NCBI RefSeq assembly: GCF_004151235.1
Contig: NZ_JUIV01000003.1
Span: 305,001 to 369,000, forward strand
DNA from: Flavobacterium anhuiense
Lineage (GTDB): Bacteria > Bacteroidota > Bacteroidia > Flavobacteriales > Flavobacteriaceae
Length of the DNA: 64,000 nt
Reading direction: 5' to 3'
Under the pieces are notes generated by a model that did not search any database, was not told the origin of the DNA, and saw nothing but the letters and a program-made list of their open reading frames with translations. Shown here piece after piece: positions 1 to 8,100 of the stretch. Position 1 is the first letter of the stretch. Every line of letters begins with the position of its first letter. A program made the translations under genes and the position numbers.

Positions 1-1246
1 CATTTCTAAATCGGGATTCTTCTAAATGTACAGGGCTCGTAACTAAATCGGTTTGCGCACCATTTTTTTCAAAATAACGATCATCTGTAGCTCGCAGATT
101 ATTGTACATCAGAGACATTCCGTATTTAAAATGAAGCAAATTATCATCTTTTAAAATCCTAGTGTTCCCAGTTATCCCCCATTCATAAAAGTGAGACGGC
201 AAATATTTAAAATCTGAATGGGCAACTTGGCCATCTGTCACTAAATTATTTACTCCAAAAGCAAAAACGAATTGGGTAGTGGTTCTTTTTGATTGGCGTT
301 TATCAACATCTTTTTGCCCGTGATACACTTTCATAGAAGTAAGATTAATGATTGTTTTATCCTCTTTATCACAATCATTGCAATCTCCAATTACAAACTT
401 TGTCCCTTTGCTTTTATTTGAATTTTCGGTCTCAATTTTTCCATCAACTCTATCTTGAACCAATTGACTTAATTTATTTTCTTCGATAGCAACATTTGTT
501 TCGATATTAGCAGCATGAACTTTAGCTTTACTTAATTTAAGTTCTTCTGCTTTTTCTTTCGAAATCTTTCCTTTTGAAACCTCATTATCTAATGAATCTA
601 CTTCGACTTTTAAAGCATTTTTTTCATCCTCTGTTATTTTTTTAATTTGATCAGCAATCGCTTTTGCTCTTACTTCAAATGGAATTTCTTTATGATCTTG
701 TCCTTTAGTTAACCCAGTTTCTGGAACACTATCATCAACCACTTCAAGTTTTACATCTTTAAACCAAATTTGCCCTGGCCCATCTAATAAAACCCCATAA
801 GCAATTGATGTTGCACCCTTTGGCACAAATAAAACAACTTCATATTTTGTCCAATTAGTCGAGCCTTTTATAGGTCTGTTCTGCATATTATCAAAAGCAA
901 GTGTACGAGCAGCATAATAATCGATACGCATCCACAGTCCAGCCCATGAACTTACGTTTTCTGTCTTTACATAAGCAGTCATTTTAAGCTTTTTATCCTG
1001 ATACAAATTTGGTTTTGCTCCTTTTCCCAGACTGCCAAAACCTTTTATTTTACTTTGAACTGATTTTATGGTAAAGATATTTTGATCTCCTGATTCAGGG
1101 TCTTTCTCAAAATTCATTTCATATTTTACAGGGTCATGTTGCCAATAAGACCAGTCTAAAACTTTTTTATAACTGCCATTCTCTTGTGCTGATAATTTAG
1201 TCGCCATGACAACTATCATCATTGTAATTAATATAATTTTTTGCAT
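1..1246 (-). CDS. Secreted protein with carbohydrate-binding-like N-terminus and predicted beta-barrel C-terminus (partial)
   Basis: The reading frame opens at an ATG at 1246 and stays open to the window edge, so the C-terminus is missing. It starts with a signal peptide ending in LSAQ. Residues about 22-160 look like a beta-sandwich ligand-binding domain: the AGLWMRID and GQIWFKDVKLEVV segments recall domains found attached to some transcription regulators and peptidases. A charged, helical Lys/Glu-rich segment follows, then a stretch rich in alternating aromatic residues (FVFAFGVNN, FKYLPSHFYEWGITG) that looks like strands of an outer-membrane barrel. It is the last visible gene of an operon with an ECF sigma factor and an anti-sigma-like protein, so it may be an envelope component controlled by that sigma factor. 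The exact function is not recognised. Confidence 0.7.
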   Translation of the reverse strand, partial: MQKIILITMMIVVMATKLSAQENGSYKKVLDWSYWQHDPVKYEMNFEKDPESGDQNIFTIKSVQSKIKGFGSLGKGAKPNLYQDKKLKMTAYVKTENVSSWAGLWMRIDYYAARTLAFDNMQNRPIKGSTNWTKYEVVLFVPKGATSIAYGVLLDGPGQIWFKDVKLEVVDDSVPETGLTKGQDHKEIPFEVRAKAIADQIKKITEDEKNALKVEVDSLDNEVSKGKISKEKAEELKLSKAKVHAANIETNVAIEENKLSQLVQDRVDGKIETENSNKSKGTKFVIGDCNDCDKEDKTIINLTSMKVYHGQKDVDKRQSKRTTTQFVFAFGVNNLVTDGQVAHSDFKYLPSHFYEWGITGNTRILKDDNLLHFKYGMSLMYNNLRATDDRYFEKNGAQTDLVTSPVHLEESRFRN

Positions 1247-1284
1247 GATTTTCGTTTTTTGATTGATGATTGATGATTGTTTAT

Positions 1285-2025
1285 TTATTCTTCGTAATTC
1301 CTATTTGCTATAGCACTTTTTACAGCCTTCAAACTTTTATTAAATTTATCTAGTGCAGACTCTCTATAAGATTGATTTAATTCTGTTTCAGCATTTAATA
1401 GCAAATCATTAGGATTTACTGAAACCGCTTTTCTGTTTTTTTTAATTACCTCATCAGCAGATTTTGTTTCGACTTTACCACTGACTTCTGCTAATAGTTG
1501 TTCTGCAGTAATGTATTTGCTTTTATTTTCAGGTTGGTAATTTTTATTTTCAAAAGAATTAATTATTGCGCTATCTCTTTTTAAATCATTCCTGGCTGAA
1601 AGCTCCACTTTACTCTCAAGTTGTTTTGGATTCTTGTTTTGATTATGAGTGCCAACAACAGCTATCGCATTTTTCATTATTGGTTTCTGATTATGCTTAT
1701 TGACACTTATAACATCCTCTTTGTGTATTCCTAAATCCAAAGTGTCTTTATTTATTTTTTGTTCTAAGACTATCGGCGTATTCTTTCTTATTTCTACAGT
1801 TTCAGAACGATTAAAATAAATTGTGCCAACCAATAAAAATCCGATGAAACTGGCCGCGATATACAACCATTTTCTTTTTGATTTTTTTGAATCAAGTTTA
1901 ATCGGTTCTTTCTCTTCTGCCACACTCAACATCGCATCCAATCGATCCCAAGCTTTGCTGCTTGGCTCAATTTCGCGTTGGTTTAGTTTTTCACGGAAAT
2001 CCTTTTCAAAATTATTCGGTTCCAT
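1285..2025 (-). CDS. Anti-sigma factor-like single-pass membrane protein
   Basis: The 246-residue protein has a charged N-terminal region with the motif SSKAWDRLDAML (about residues 22-33) that is common in Bacteroidetes anti-sigma-like proteins. One transmembrane segment follows at about residues 53-71, then a long polar, Asn/Lys-rich region with no recognisable fold. The topology (short cytoplasmic head, one membrane span, large periplasmic tail) fits an anti-sigma factor. Its start overlaps the end of the ECF sigma factor gene by 14 bases, so the two are probably translationally coupled. The sigma-binding role is inferred from position and topology; no classical zinc-binding anti-sigma motif is visible. 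Confidence 0.65.
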   Translation of the reverse strand: MEPNNFEKDFREKLNQREIEPSSKAWDRLDAMLSVAEEKEPIKLDSKKSKRKWLYIAASFIGFLLVGTIYFNRSETVEIRKNTPIVLEQKINKDTLDLGIHKEDVISVNKHNQKPIMKNAIAVVGTHNQNKNPKQLESKVELSARNDLKRDSAIINSFENKNYQPENKSKYITAEQLLAEVSGKVETKSADEVIKKNRKAVSVNPNDLLLNAETELNQSYRESALDKFNKSLKAVKSAIANRNYEE

Positions 2026-2572
2026 TATCTTGTCTTTTTAAAATAGTAATTTGTGTTTGCAGCATTTTTCTAGCGTGCGATAATTGCGATTTCGATGTTC
2101 CTTCATTAATGCCTAGCATCTTGGCAATTTCATTGTGTTTATAACCTTCGATTGCATATAAATTGAAAACCATTTTATAACCGTCTGGCAAAGCATCAAT
2201 TAAATACTGAATTTGTTCTACTGTAAACTGGCTGTCGATTTCATTAAAACTTTCTTCTACAAAAAATTCATCTTCGGCAAATTTTACTTTTTTCTGAACT
2301 CTTAAATAAGAAATAGATTCGTTAACCATAATTCGGCGGATCCAGCCTTCAAAACTTCCTTTGTGTTCAAAGTTTTCCAAATTTGTAAACACTTTCATGA
2401 AAGCTGTTATCATTACATCTTCTGCCAATTGAATGTCCTTTATATATTGACGGCAAACACTTAACATTTTCGAAGAATATTTACCATAAATCTGCTGCTG
2501 TGCCTGACGATTGTTCTCAACAGCCAGCTTTATGATTTTGGTTTCTTCTTGATGTAACTGAATAATTTTCAT
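2012..2572 (-). CDS. ECF-type RNA polymerase sigma factor
   Basis: The 186-residue protein has the two domains of extracytoplasmic-function sigma factors. Region 2 lies at about residues 20-90, including AEDVMITAFMKVFTNL and the WIRRIMVNESISYLR segment. Region 4 lies at about residues 120-175, with the helix-turn-helix GYKHNEIAKMLGINEGTSKSQLSHARKML. It would direct RNA polymerase to a small set of envelope or stress genes. It is the first gene of a minus-strand operon with an anti-sigma-like protein and a secreted barrel protein. The family assignment is secure; the regulon is unknown. Confidence 0.93.
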   Translation of the reverse strand: MKIIQLHQEETKIIKLAVENNRQAQQQIYGKYSSKMLSVCRQYIKDIQLAEDVMITAFMKVFTNLENFEHKGSFEGWIRRIMVNESISYLRVQKKVKFAEDEFFVEESFNEIDSQFTVEQIQYLIDALPDGYKMVFNLYAIEGYKHNEIAKMLGINEGTSKSQLSHARKMLQTQITILKRQDNGTE

Positions 2573-2718
2573 TTATAAGCTTTTCGGTTTTGTTTTTAGA
2601 AACAGACTTCTATTAGCATAGACGATTGTCGATTTGAAATGGTTGCATGAGCTTAAAAAAAAATAAAATTTTAAATCCCAAATTCCAAAACAATAGAAAC
2701 ATTGTAAGTTTTTATTTA

Positions 2719-2726
2719 TAATTTTG
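2719..2726 (+). promoter_or_regulatory. Predicted -7 box of the gene at 2746
   Basis: TAATTTTG fits the Bacteroidetes -7 consensus TAnnTTTG. It lies 20 bases before the ATG, giving a short leader. Confidence 0.45.
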
Positions 2727-2745
2727 TAAAATAAATCATTAGATT

Positions 2746-3471
2746 ATGAACGAGAATATACAACTTTATCCGAATATCGAGAATGTCTTCGTTGACAAAT
2801 CATTAGGTATTTTTTTCAAACCTCTTCTAACAATAAAAACATTGATTAATGATGAAGATTATAGTATTCATATAATTTCAACAGATGGTCTTTTTTGTAA
2901 AAATCAATACAAATATTCTGAAAATAATTTTTTTGGCTTTAAATACATTAATGGCAAATATGAATTTCTAGGTGAATTGGATGTTTTTGATGATTATGAA
3001 AAAATTCACAAACTCCACAATGCTTTAGAAAAAGACTTTACTCAAAATAGAGATACTTATTTAAAAGAAAAAAGAACTGTAGATGATTATTTAGAAAACA
3101 TACTTCTACAATTAGAAAAAAATAATGTCTATGATTTTTCAAATGCGGAATACTATGCAGAAGCATTTTACAGCTACAATTTTACTAAATATTTCTATGA
3201 AAAATTTGGAGTCCATAAGCATATATCAGTCATAACTGAAAATTACGGCAAAAATACCGATCCTTTTTTATTAGATAAAAAAGAAGCTCTTTCCATCCTT
3301 GAAGAATTTTTAATTAATATGAATTATAATTTAAAAAGCGATTACCAAATTAATCAAAATATGCTTATGGCTGCTACAGAAATTTCTCGATTTATGACAA
3401 TTGCAAGAGATGGAATAGTATTTTCTTTATTAGACACAACAAATAAAATTGTTTATATACTTGAATATTAA
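2746..3471 (+). CDS. Hypothetical protein of unknown function
   Basis: The 241-residue protein is not recognised. It has no signal peptide or membrane segment and is acidic, rich in Asn, Tyr and Phe, with a helical charged middle (about residues 85-125). The codon use is very AT-rich, more so than the housekeeping genes nearby. It ends 13 bases before a duplicated fragment of the polyprenyl synthase 3' end, so it may have arrived together with that fragment. The size and composition resemble accessory proteins of Bacteroidetes islands, such as immunity-type proteins, but nothing here proves that. Confidence 0.7.
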   Translation: MNENIQLYPNIENVFVDKSLGIFFKPLLTIKTLINDEDYSIHIISTDGLFCKNQYKYSENNFFGFKYINGKYEFLGELDVFDDYEKIHKLHNALEKDFTQNRDTYLKEKRTVDDYLENILLQLEKNNVYDFSNAEYYAEAFYSYNFTKYFYEKFGVHKHISVITENYGKNTDPFLLDKKEALSILEEFLINMNYNLKSDYQINQNMLMAATEISRFMTIARDGIVFSLLDTTNKIVYILEY

Positions 3472-3484
3472 ACGAAATAAAAAA

Positions 3485-3577
3485 CTATTTTTTTCTCTCA
3501 ATAACATAGTTGAACATCAAAGTCAGCGCCTCTTTATACTCAGAATCTTCGAAGTTTTGAAGTAGAGCAAGTGCTTC
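3485..3577 (-). pseudogene. Duplicated 3'-terminal fragment of the polyprenyl synthase gene
   Basis: This stretch encodes a tail almost identical to the last 29 residues of the intact polyprenyl synthase at 4519-5496 (shared core LLQNFEDSEYK and NYVIERKK, with two replacements). By eye about 10 of 93 bases differ from the intact gene. The similarity runs a few bases past the stop codon (gaaataaaa on the plus strand) and breaks sharply near 3577. The longer reading frame that continues to 3814 is then unlike any part of the synthase. It is therefore a gene remnant, and its direct-repeat partner lies at 4519-4612. Confidence 0.85.
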
Positions 3578-3671
3578 ACTTCTTCTTATAATTAACATTA
3601 AAAAATAAATTAAATCTGAGTAAATATTATTTACAGCTTCATTTACAATTTTATCTCTCATATAATCAAAT

Positions 3672-4515
3672 ATGAATAAAAAAAATCTGTATAATAATTT
3701 TAGTTTTACTTTCTTCCTGTAAACAGAATAAAACAGACAAAAGGGTAAAAACTCAAAAGGATAAAACAGCCATTTTAAAATTAAACGATACTTCAAATCA
3801 TAAATTTTATCCAAATAGAAATTGGCAAAAAAACATTCCTAAAGACAGTATTACTGAAATTTATTGGAAGGAAATTATTAGAAAAGAGTCTTTAAACAAA
3901 GAATTTAAAGACTCTTTTACGAATTCATTTCCTTTAAAAAATAAAACTATAACTTTTTTATGGACAGAAACAAAACAAGGGATTTTAATAAATGAAAATT
4001 ATTGTAAAACAATTTCTGAACCAGAACGAGCTGCATTGGCTTTTATTGCCAAGAATGCTTTAAGTAATGGATCATTCAATAAAACAATGAAAGATTGCAA
4101 TATTGAAATCGCTTTAAATTTAGATTATCAATGTTCAAATAAATATAATTACTATTTGCAATTATGGTTTAGAAATGATCTTTCATCTTTAGAAATAATA
4201 AAAAATTGTTCTAAAATGTCTGATATGGCATCTGTTCAATCACATTTTAATAAAATTACTTTGAAAATACAAGGAAATAAAATTTTTATTGATTCTAAAC
4301 TCACCGGTTTCAATCGTGATATTTGGGACTGTACTTGGACTGAAAATTTTATTTTTTCAGTAAATGGAGACAATATTAAACTCATGAAGAAAACACAATC
4401 TGAGGAACAATATGTTTATTACTTTCCTAACGGAAGCGATGTAATTCCTCCTTCCGGCTATAAAAATAATGGACATGGTGAATATCGTTTGCCTAGAAAA
4501 TCTAAAAAGAAATAA
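3672..4515 (+). pseudogene. Lipoprotein gene with a frameshift in an A8 tract (phase-variable or broken)
   Basis: From 3676 to 4515 one frame is open and encodes a typical lipoprotein: a hydrophobic stretch ending in the lipobox LLSSC, then a polar mature domain of about 265 residues. That frame has no start codon, because it meets TGA at 3673. The only nearby ATG (3672) is one base out of phase and runs into a stop after 16 codons. Removing one A from the run of eight after ATGAAT joins the two and gives a normal start, MNKKICIIILVLLSSC. The gene is thus either off by slippage, rescued by transcriptional slippage, mutated, or affected by a sequencing error. The mature protein is not recognised. 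A shorter product from TTG at 4036 would lack the signal and is unlikely. Confidence 0.75.
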
Positions 4516-4518
4516 AAC

Positions 4519-5496
4519 CTATTTCTTTCTCTCAATAACGTAATTCACCATCAAAGTCAGAGCATCTTTATACTCAGAATCTTCGAAGTTTTGAAGTAAT
4601 GCAAGCGCTTCTTGCTGAAATTCGACCATTTTGTTTTCGGCGTAAGCCAAACCATTATTTTTTTTTACAAAGGCAATAACTTCTTTTACGCGTTTTTTGT
4701 CTTTGTTGTGGTTTTTGATGGAGTTTATCAACCACTTTTTTTCTTGCGGAGTACAAGTATTTAAAACGTGAATTAAAGGCAAGGTCATTTTTTGCTCCTT
4801 AATATCTATTCCTGTTGGTTTTCCAATGGCTTCTTCGCTATAATCAAATAAATCGTCTTTGATTTGAAAAGCCATTCCGATTAATTCACCGAATTTACGC
4901 ATATTTTCAACCTGAATATCGTCTTCGATTACGGCTTTCGCGCCAAGCGCACAACAAGCTGCAATAAGCGTTGCCGTTTTCTTTCTGATAATTTCATAGT
5001 AAACGTCTTCGGTAATGTCAAGTCTTCTTGCTTTTTCTATTTGGAGCAATTCTCCTTCACTCATTTCGCGAACGGCTACAGAAATAATTCTCAATAAATC
5101 AAAATCGCCATTATCAATAGAAAGCAATAAACCTTTCGACAATAAATAATCTCCAACCAAAACGGCAATTTTATTTTTCCAAAGCGCATTGATTGAGAAA
5201 AATCCGCGACGGCGATTACTGTCGTCAACCACGTCATCGTGTACTAAAGTTGCTGTGTGAATAAGCTCAATTACCGAAGCACCGCGATACGTTCTTTCGT
5301 TTACAGTGCCTCCAGAAACCATTTTTGCAGTAAGAAAAACAAACATTGGACGCATTTGTTTTCCCTTGCGGTTTACGATATAATAGGTGATTCGGTTTAA
5401 TAACGCAACCTTCGAAGTCATCGATTCATGGAACTTTTTCTCGAAAAGTTCCATCTCGTTAAAAATAGGCTGCTTTATTTGAGACGTAATATTCAT
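4519..5496 (-). CDS. Polyprenyl (octaprenyl-type) diphosphate synthase
   Basis: The 325-residue protein is a trans-isoprenyl diphosphate synthase that elongates allylic diphosphates with isopentenyl diphosphate, most likely to make the menaquinone side chain. The first aspartate-rich motif is DDVVD at about residues 87-91, followed by the conserved RRG. The second is KDDLFDY near residue 214. The KGKQMRP segment (residues 44-50) is also typical. The length fits IspB-like long-chain enzymes. A -7 box CAAATATA (minus strand TATATTTG) at 5505-5512 gives a short leader. The last 93 bases have a diverged duplicate about 1 kb downstream. Confidence 0.93.
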   Translation of the reverse strand: MNITSQIKQPIFNEMELFEKKFHESMTSKVALLNRITYYIVNRKGKQMRPMFVFLTAKMVSGGTVNERTYRGASVIELIHTATLVHDDVVDDSNRRRGFFSINALWKNKIAVLVGDYLLSKGLLLSIDNGDFDLLRIISVAVREMSEGELLQIEKARRLDITEDVYYEIIRKKTATLIAACCALGAKAVIEDDIQVENMRKFGELIGMAFQIKDDLFDYSEEAIGKPTGIDIKEQKMTLPLIHVLNTCTPQEKKWLINSIKNHNKDKKRVKEVIAFVKKNNGLAYAENKMVEFQQEALALLQNFEDSEYKDALTLMVNYVIERKK

Positions 5497-5504
5497 TTAG
5501 ACTC

Positions 5505-5512
5505 CAAATATA
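5505..5512 (-). promoter_or_regulatory. Predicted -7 box of the polyprenyl synthase gene
   Basis: On the minus strand the sequence reads TATATTTG, an exact match to TAnnTTTG, about 9 bases upstream of the ATG at 5496. Confidence 0.5.
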
Positions 5513-5656
5513 CTATTTTAAATAAAAAAACGTTGTGTATTTTAGGTTAGCTTTTAAATATTTTATTCTCTAACCTGAAAAAAAACACCAAAAATAGCTC
5601 TAACTAATACTGATTTGAATTCATTAACGTAAAAGAAAACCCAAAACTATTTATTT

Positions 5657-6520
5657 ATGAAAACAAAATTTTTATTAATTGGAACATGTATAATTACATT
5701 GTCTTTTTTCATTAGTTGTAATTCTGATGAAAAAACAAGTGACGGATCATCAGCTAAGATTACAAACGACGAAATTATAGCTAATTCTAAAATCGACGCT
5801 TCTGTAGAAGACGTTACTAATATTGCTGAAGACCAGTTTAGTTCTCAGCTCAACGTAAATTCAAAACCTAGTGGACCGATAAAAAATTATCTTCCAAGCT
5901 GTGCCACAATTACCACAGTTTTAACCAATAATACTTGGACAAAAACAGTAGATTTTGGTGTTGAAGGCTGTACACTTAATAACGGAAATACAGTAAAAGG
6001 AAAAATGGTTGTTTCTTTTTCAAATGATTTTACTTCTTCCACACAAACCATCAGCTATACTTTTGAGGGATTTTATCATAATGGCAAAAAAATTCAAGGA
6101 AGCAAAAGTATTGTGAGAACTATTAAAGAAACCAATTTATTGGTAACGCCACACCCAGTTTCAACAGCTGCTATAGATTTAACGATTACTTTTGACGATG
6201 GGAAAGTTTATGCAAGAAAAGGAACTTTGGTAAAAGAAATGACTTCTGGTTACGACACTTGGTTTGATTGGGATGATAATGTGTTTGTCGTTACAGGAAG
6301 TTGCTCTACAACTTTCCCTAATGGAGATACTTTTTCGGCAGAAATCACAACCCCTTTAGAGTTTAATGCTTCGTGCAGAAAATCTATTGCAGTAAAAGGA
6401 ATCGTTTCTATCACTAAAAATGGTGCTTCGGCAACTATTGATTATGGAAACGGAGAATGTGATACTCTTGCAAAAGTCACCAAAGACGGAGTTACAGAAG
6501 AAATAGATTTGAAAAAATAA
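5657..6520 (+). CDS. Putative lipoprotein, secreted beta-rich protein
   Basis: The 287-residue protein begins with a lipoprotein signal peptide whose lipobox is near FFISC (Cys at about residue 21), so it is probably anchored to a membrane facing the periplasm or the surface. The mature part is rich in Thr, Ser and Gly with many alternating hydrophobic residues, which suggests a beta-sheet fold. Repeated phrases of the type TTFPNGDTFSAEI and LNNGNTVKGKMVV suggest an internal repeat. The function is not recognised. It stands alone, with its own terminator at 6541-6590. Confidence 0.8.
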   Translation: MKTKFLLIGTCIITLSFFISCNSDEKTSDGSSAKITNDEIIANSKIDASVEDVTNIAEDQFSSQLNVNSKPSGPIKNYLPSCATITTVLTNNTWTKTVDFGVEGCTLNNGNTVKGKMVVSFSNDFTSSTQTISYTFEGFYHNGKKIQGSKSIVRTIKETNLLVTPHPVSTAAIDLTITFDDGKVYARKGTLVKEMTSGYDTWFDWDDNVFVVTGSCSTTFPNGDTFSAEITTPLEFNASCRKSIAVKGIVSITKNGASATIDYGNGECDTLAKVTKDGVTEEIDLKK

Positions 6521-6540
6521 GCATCCTTTTTGTCCAAAAT

Positions 6541-6590
6541 AAAAAGCATTAAAAACGAGAAATACTTCTGTTTTTTAATGCTTTTTTTTT
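6541..6590 (+). terminator. Intrinsic terminator after the lipoprotein gene
   Basis: An inverted repeat AAAAAGCATTAAAAAC / GTTTTTTAATGC is followed by a run of T. It can also act on the opposite strand for rlmN. Confidence 0.8.
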
Positions 6591-6659
6591 ATCGTGTAAA
6601 ACCAATCAAATTTCCCGATGGGACATATGCACGATTGTCAATATTTTTTTCCTACCGAT

Positions 6660-6690
6660 CAGATACTCCTAGCGGAGTATATTTGGTGAA
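6660..6690. repeat. Short palindrome around CTCCTAGCGGAG
   Basis: A small inverted repeat, ACTCCTAGCGGAGT, lies between the convergent lipoprotein and rlmN genes. Related CTCCAGCGGA units occur at 26224-26285, so this looks like a dispersed intergenic repeat. Confidence 0.45.
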
Positions 6691-6695
6691 TATTT

Positions 6696-7739
6696 TTATG
6701 CTTCTTTATTGGCTAATTGTCCGCAGGCTGCGTCAATATCTTTGCCTCGGCTTCTTCTCACTTTCACCACTACTCCAATATTTTCCAGAGCTTTTATATA
6801 AGCCATAATCGATTCTTCTGAAGCTTGCTGAAATTCGCCATCATCAATCGGATTATATTCAATTAAATTGACTTTGCAAGGCACATATTTACAGAATTTA
6901 ACCAAAGCATCAACTGAAGCTTTATCGTCGTTAATTCCTTTCCAAACTACATATTCGTATGAAACTTTGCTTTTTGTTTTTCTATACCAATATTCTAATG
7001 CTTCTCGTAAATCTTTTAACGGAAAGTTTTTACTGAAAGGCATAATGCGGGCACGCGTTTCGTCTATAGCTGAATGCAGAGAAACTGCCAGTTTAAACTT
7101 CACATCGTCATCTGCCATTTTTTTAATCATTTTCGGAATTCCTGAAGTAGAAACCATAATTCGTTTCGGAGACATTCCTAAACCTTCCTCTGATGTAATC
7201 ATATCGATAGCTTTAATGACATTATTATAATTCATTAAAGGCTCTCCCATTCCCATGAAAACAATATTCGAAAGTGGATGATTGTAATATAGACGACTTT
7301 CTTTATCTATAGCCAGAACCTGATCGTAAATTTCGCCTGGTTCTAGATTTCGCATTCTTTTTAATCTTGCTGTTGCACAGAAATTACAATCTAAACTGCA
7401 ACCAACTTGACTAGAAACACAAGCAGTAGTTCTTGTTTCTGTCGGAATTAAAACCGATTCAACCACCAGTCCGTCATGAAGTCGAACGGCATTTTTTACT
7501 GTTCCGTCACTACTCTTCTGCATTGTATCAACCTTAATATGATTGATAACAAAATTATTCTCAAGCATAGATCTTGTAGCTTTGGCTACATTTGTCATAT
7601 CCTCAAAACTGTGAGCGCCTTTGCTCCATAACCACTCATAAACCTGATTTCCACGGAAAGCTTTATCTCCATTTTCAACAAAAAAATCGCGAAGCTGTTC
7701 TTTTGATAAGGCTCTTATGTCTTTTTTCTCCATTTGCAT
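6696..7739 (-). CDS. rlmN: Dual-specificity 23S rRNA (A2503-C2) / tRNA (A37-C2) methyltransferase RlmN
   Basis: The 347-residue radical-SAM enzyme methylates C2 of adenosine 2503 in 23S rRNA and of A37 in some tRNAs. The iron-sulfur cluster Cys triad is CSLDCNFC (Cys 114, 118 and 121). The methyl-carrying catalytic Cys lies in AACGQL near residue 339. GMGEPLMN is also diagnostic. The -7 box at 7744-7751 would place transcription start within a few bases of the ATG at 7739, so translation may begin at the second Met (7733, MEKKDIRAL). It converges on the lipoprotein gene at 5657. Confidence 0.96.
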   Translation of the reverse strand: MQMEKKDIRALSKEQLRDFFVENGDKAFRGNQVYEWLWSKGAHSFEDMTNVAKATRSMLENNFVINHIKVDTMQKSSDGTVKNAVRLHDGLVVESVLIPTETRTTACVSSQVGCSLDCNFCATARLKRMRNLEPGEIYDQVLAIDKESRLYYNHPLSNIVFMGMGEPLMNYNNVIKAIDMITSEEGLGMSPKRIMVSTSGIPKMIKKMADDDVKFKLAVSLHSAIDETRARIMPFSKNFPLKDLREALEYWYRKTKSKVSYEYVVWKGINDDKASVDALVKFCKYVPCKVNLIEYNPIDDGEFQQASEESIMAYIKALENIGVVVKVRRSRGKDIDAACGQLANKEA

Positions 7740-7743
7740 GCTG

Positions 7744-7751
7744 CAAAGTTA
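7744..7751 (-). promoter_or_regulatory. Predicted -7 box of rlmN
   Basis: The minus strand reads TAACTTTG. It is only five bases from the first ATG, which favours the second Met codon at 7733 or a nearly leaderless mRNA. Confidence 0.5.
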
Positions 7752-7964
7752 ATCACTTTTGCCATTTTTTGTTTGGTTTTTGCATTCATTCTTAATTAAA
7801 CCTCAAAAAAAGCTAATCAAAAAATTATATTGGCATTTTCCCACACAGAACACAACACATTAACAAACAAGTATTTAGCAGTTAATTTTATTTTAAAAGA
7901 TTAAAATCATAGCAATAATAGGGCTTTACACACCTTACTATAACAATTTAATAAAACTTTCATC

Positions 7965-8008
7965 ATGATTTTTATCATTCCTTTTCTTTCGTACGCGCGA
8001 TAATTTTG
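7965..8008 (+). promoter_or_regulatory. Crp/Fnr-like operator and -7 box of the first yceI gene
   Basis: The inverted repeat ATGATTTTTATCAT (7965-7978) contains the Crp/Fnr core TGA-N6-TCA and is one base per half site away from the FNR box TTGAT-N4-ATCAA. The -7 box TAATTTTG lies at 8001-8008. The centre of the operator is about 40 bases before the expected transcript start, the usual place for a class II activator. No TTG -33 element is seen, which fits activator dependence. Confidence 0.6.
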
Positions 8009-8100
8009 GTCCAAGAAATAAGAAAAAGTTTTTCATTCTCTAACCACTAAATGAATTTTAAAACTTCCTTATTTAAATGATTAACCTATACTTTATCAAC

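Larger units (their letters stand above)
7740..8100. other. Divergent intergenic region between rlmN and the first yceI gene
   Basis: These 361 bases hold the rlmN -7 box at the left and the yceI promoter with its Crp/Fnr-like box at 7965-8008. No further gene is visible. A short frame starting at 8077 only extends the YceI signal peptide. Confidence 0.6.

Noticed and set aside
3578..3814. Extension of the 109-codon minus-strand frame beyond the duplicated synthase tail
   Set aside because: Only the last 29 codons match the synthase. The rest lies antisense over the start of the lipoprotein gene and has no family resemblance.
4036..4515. Independent 159-residue gene starting at TTG 4036
   Set aside because: The same frame is open far upstream and encodes a lipoprotein signal peptide, so this is the 3' part of the frameshifted gene.
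2746..4515. Toxin-immunity or defence island
   Set aside because: The region looks accessory, but neither protein shows a nuclease, ATPase or other defence domain, so no such claim is supported.
6530..6808. 92-codon plus-strand frame between the lipoprotein and rlmN genes
   Set aside because: It crosses a terminator and the antisense end of rlmN.
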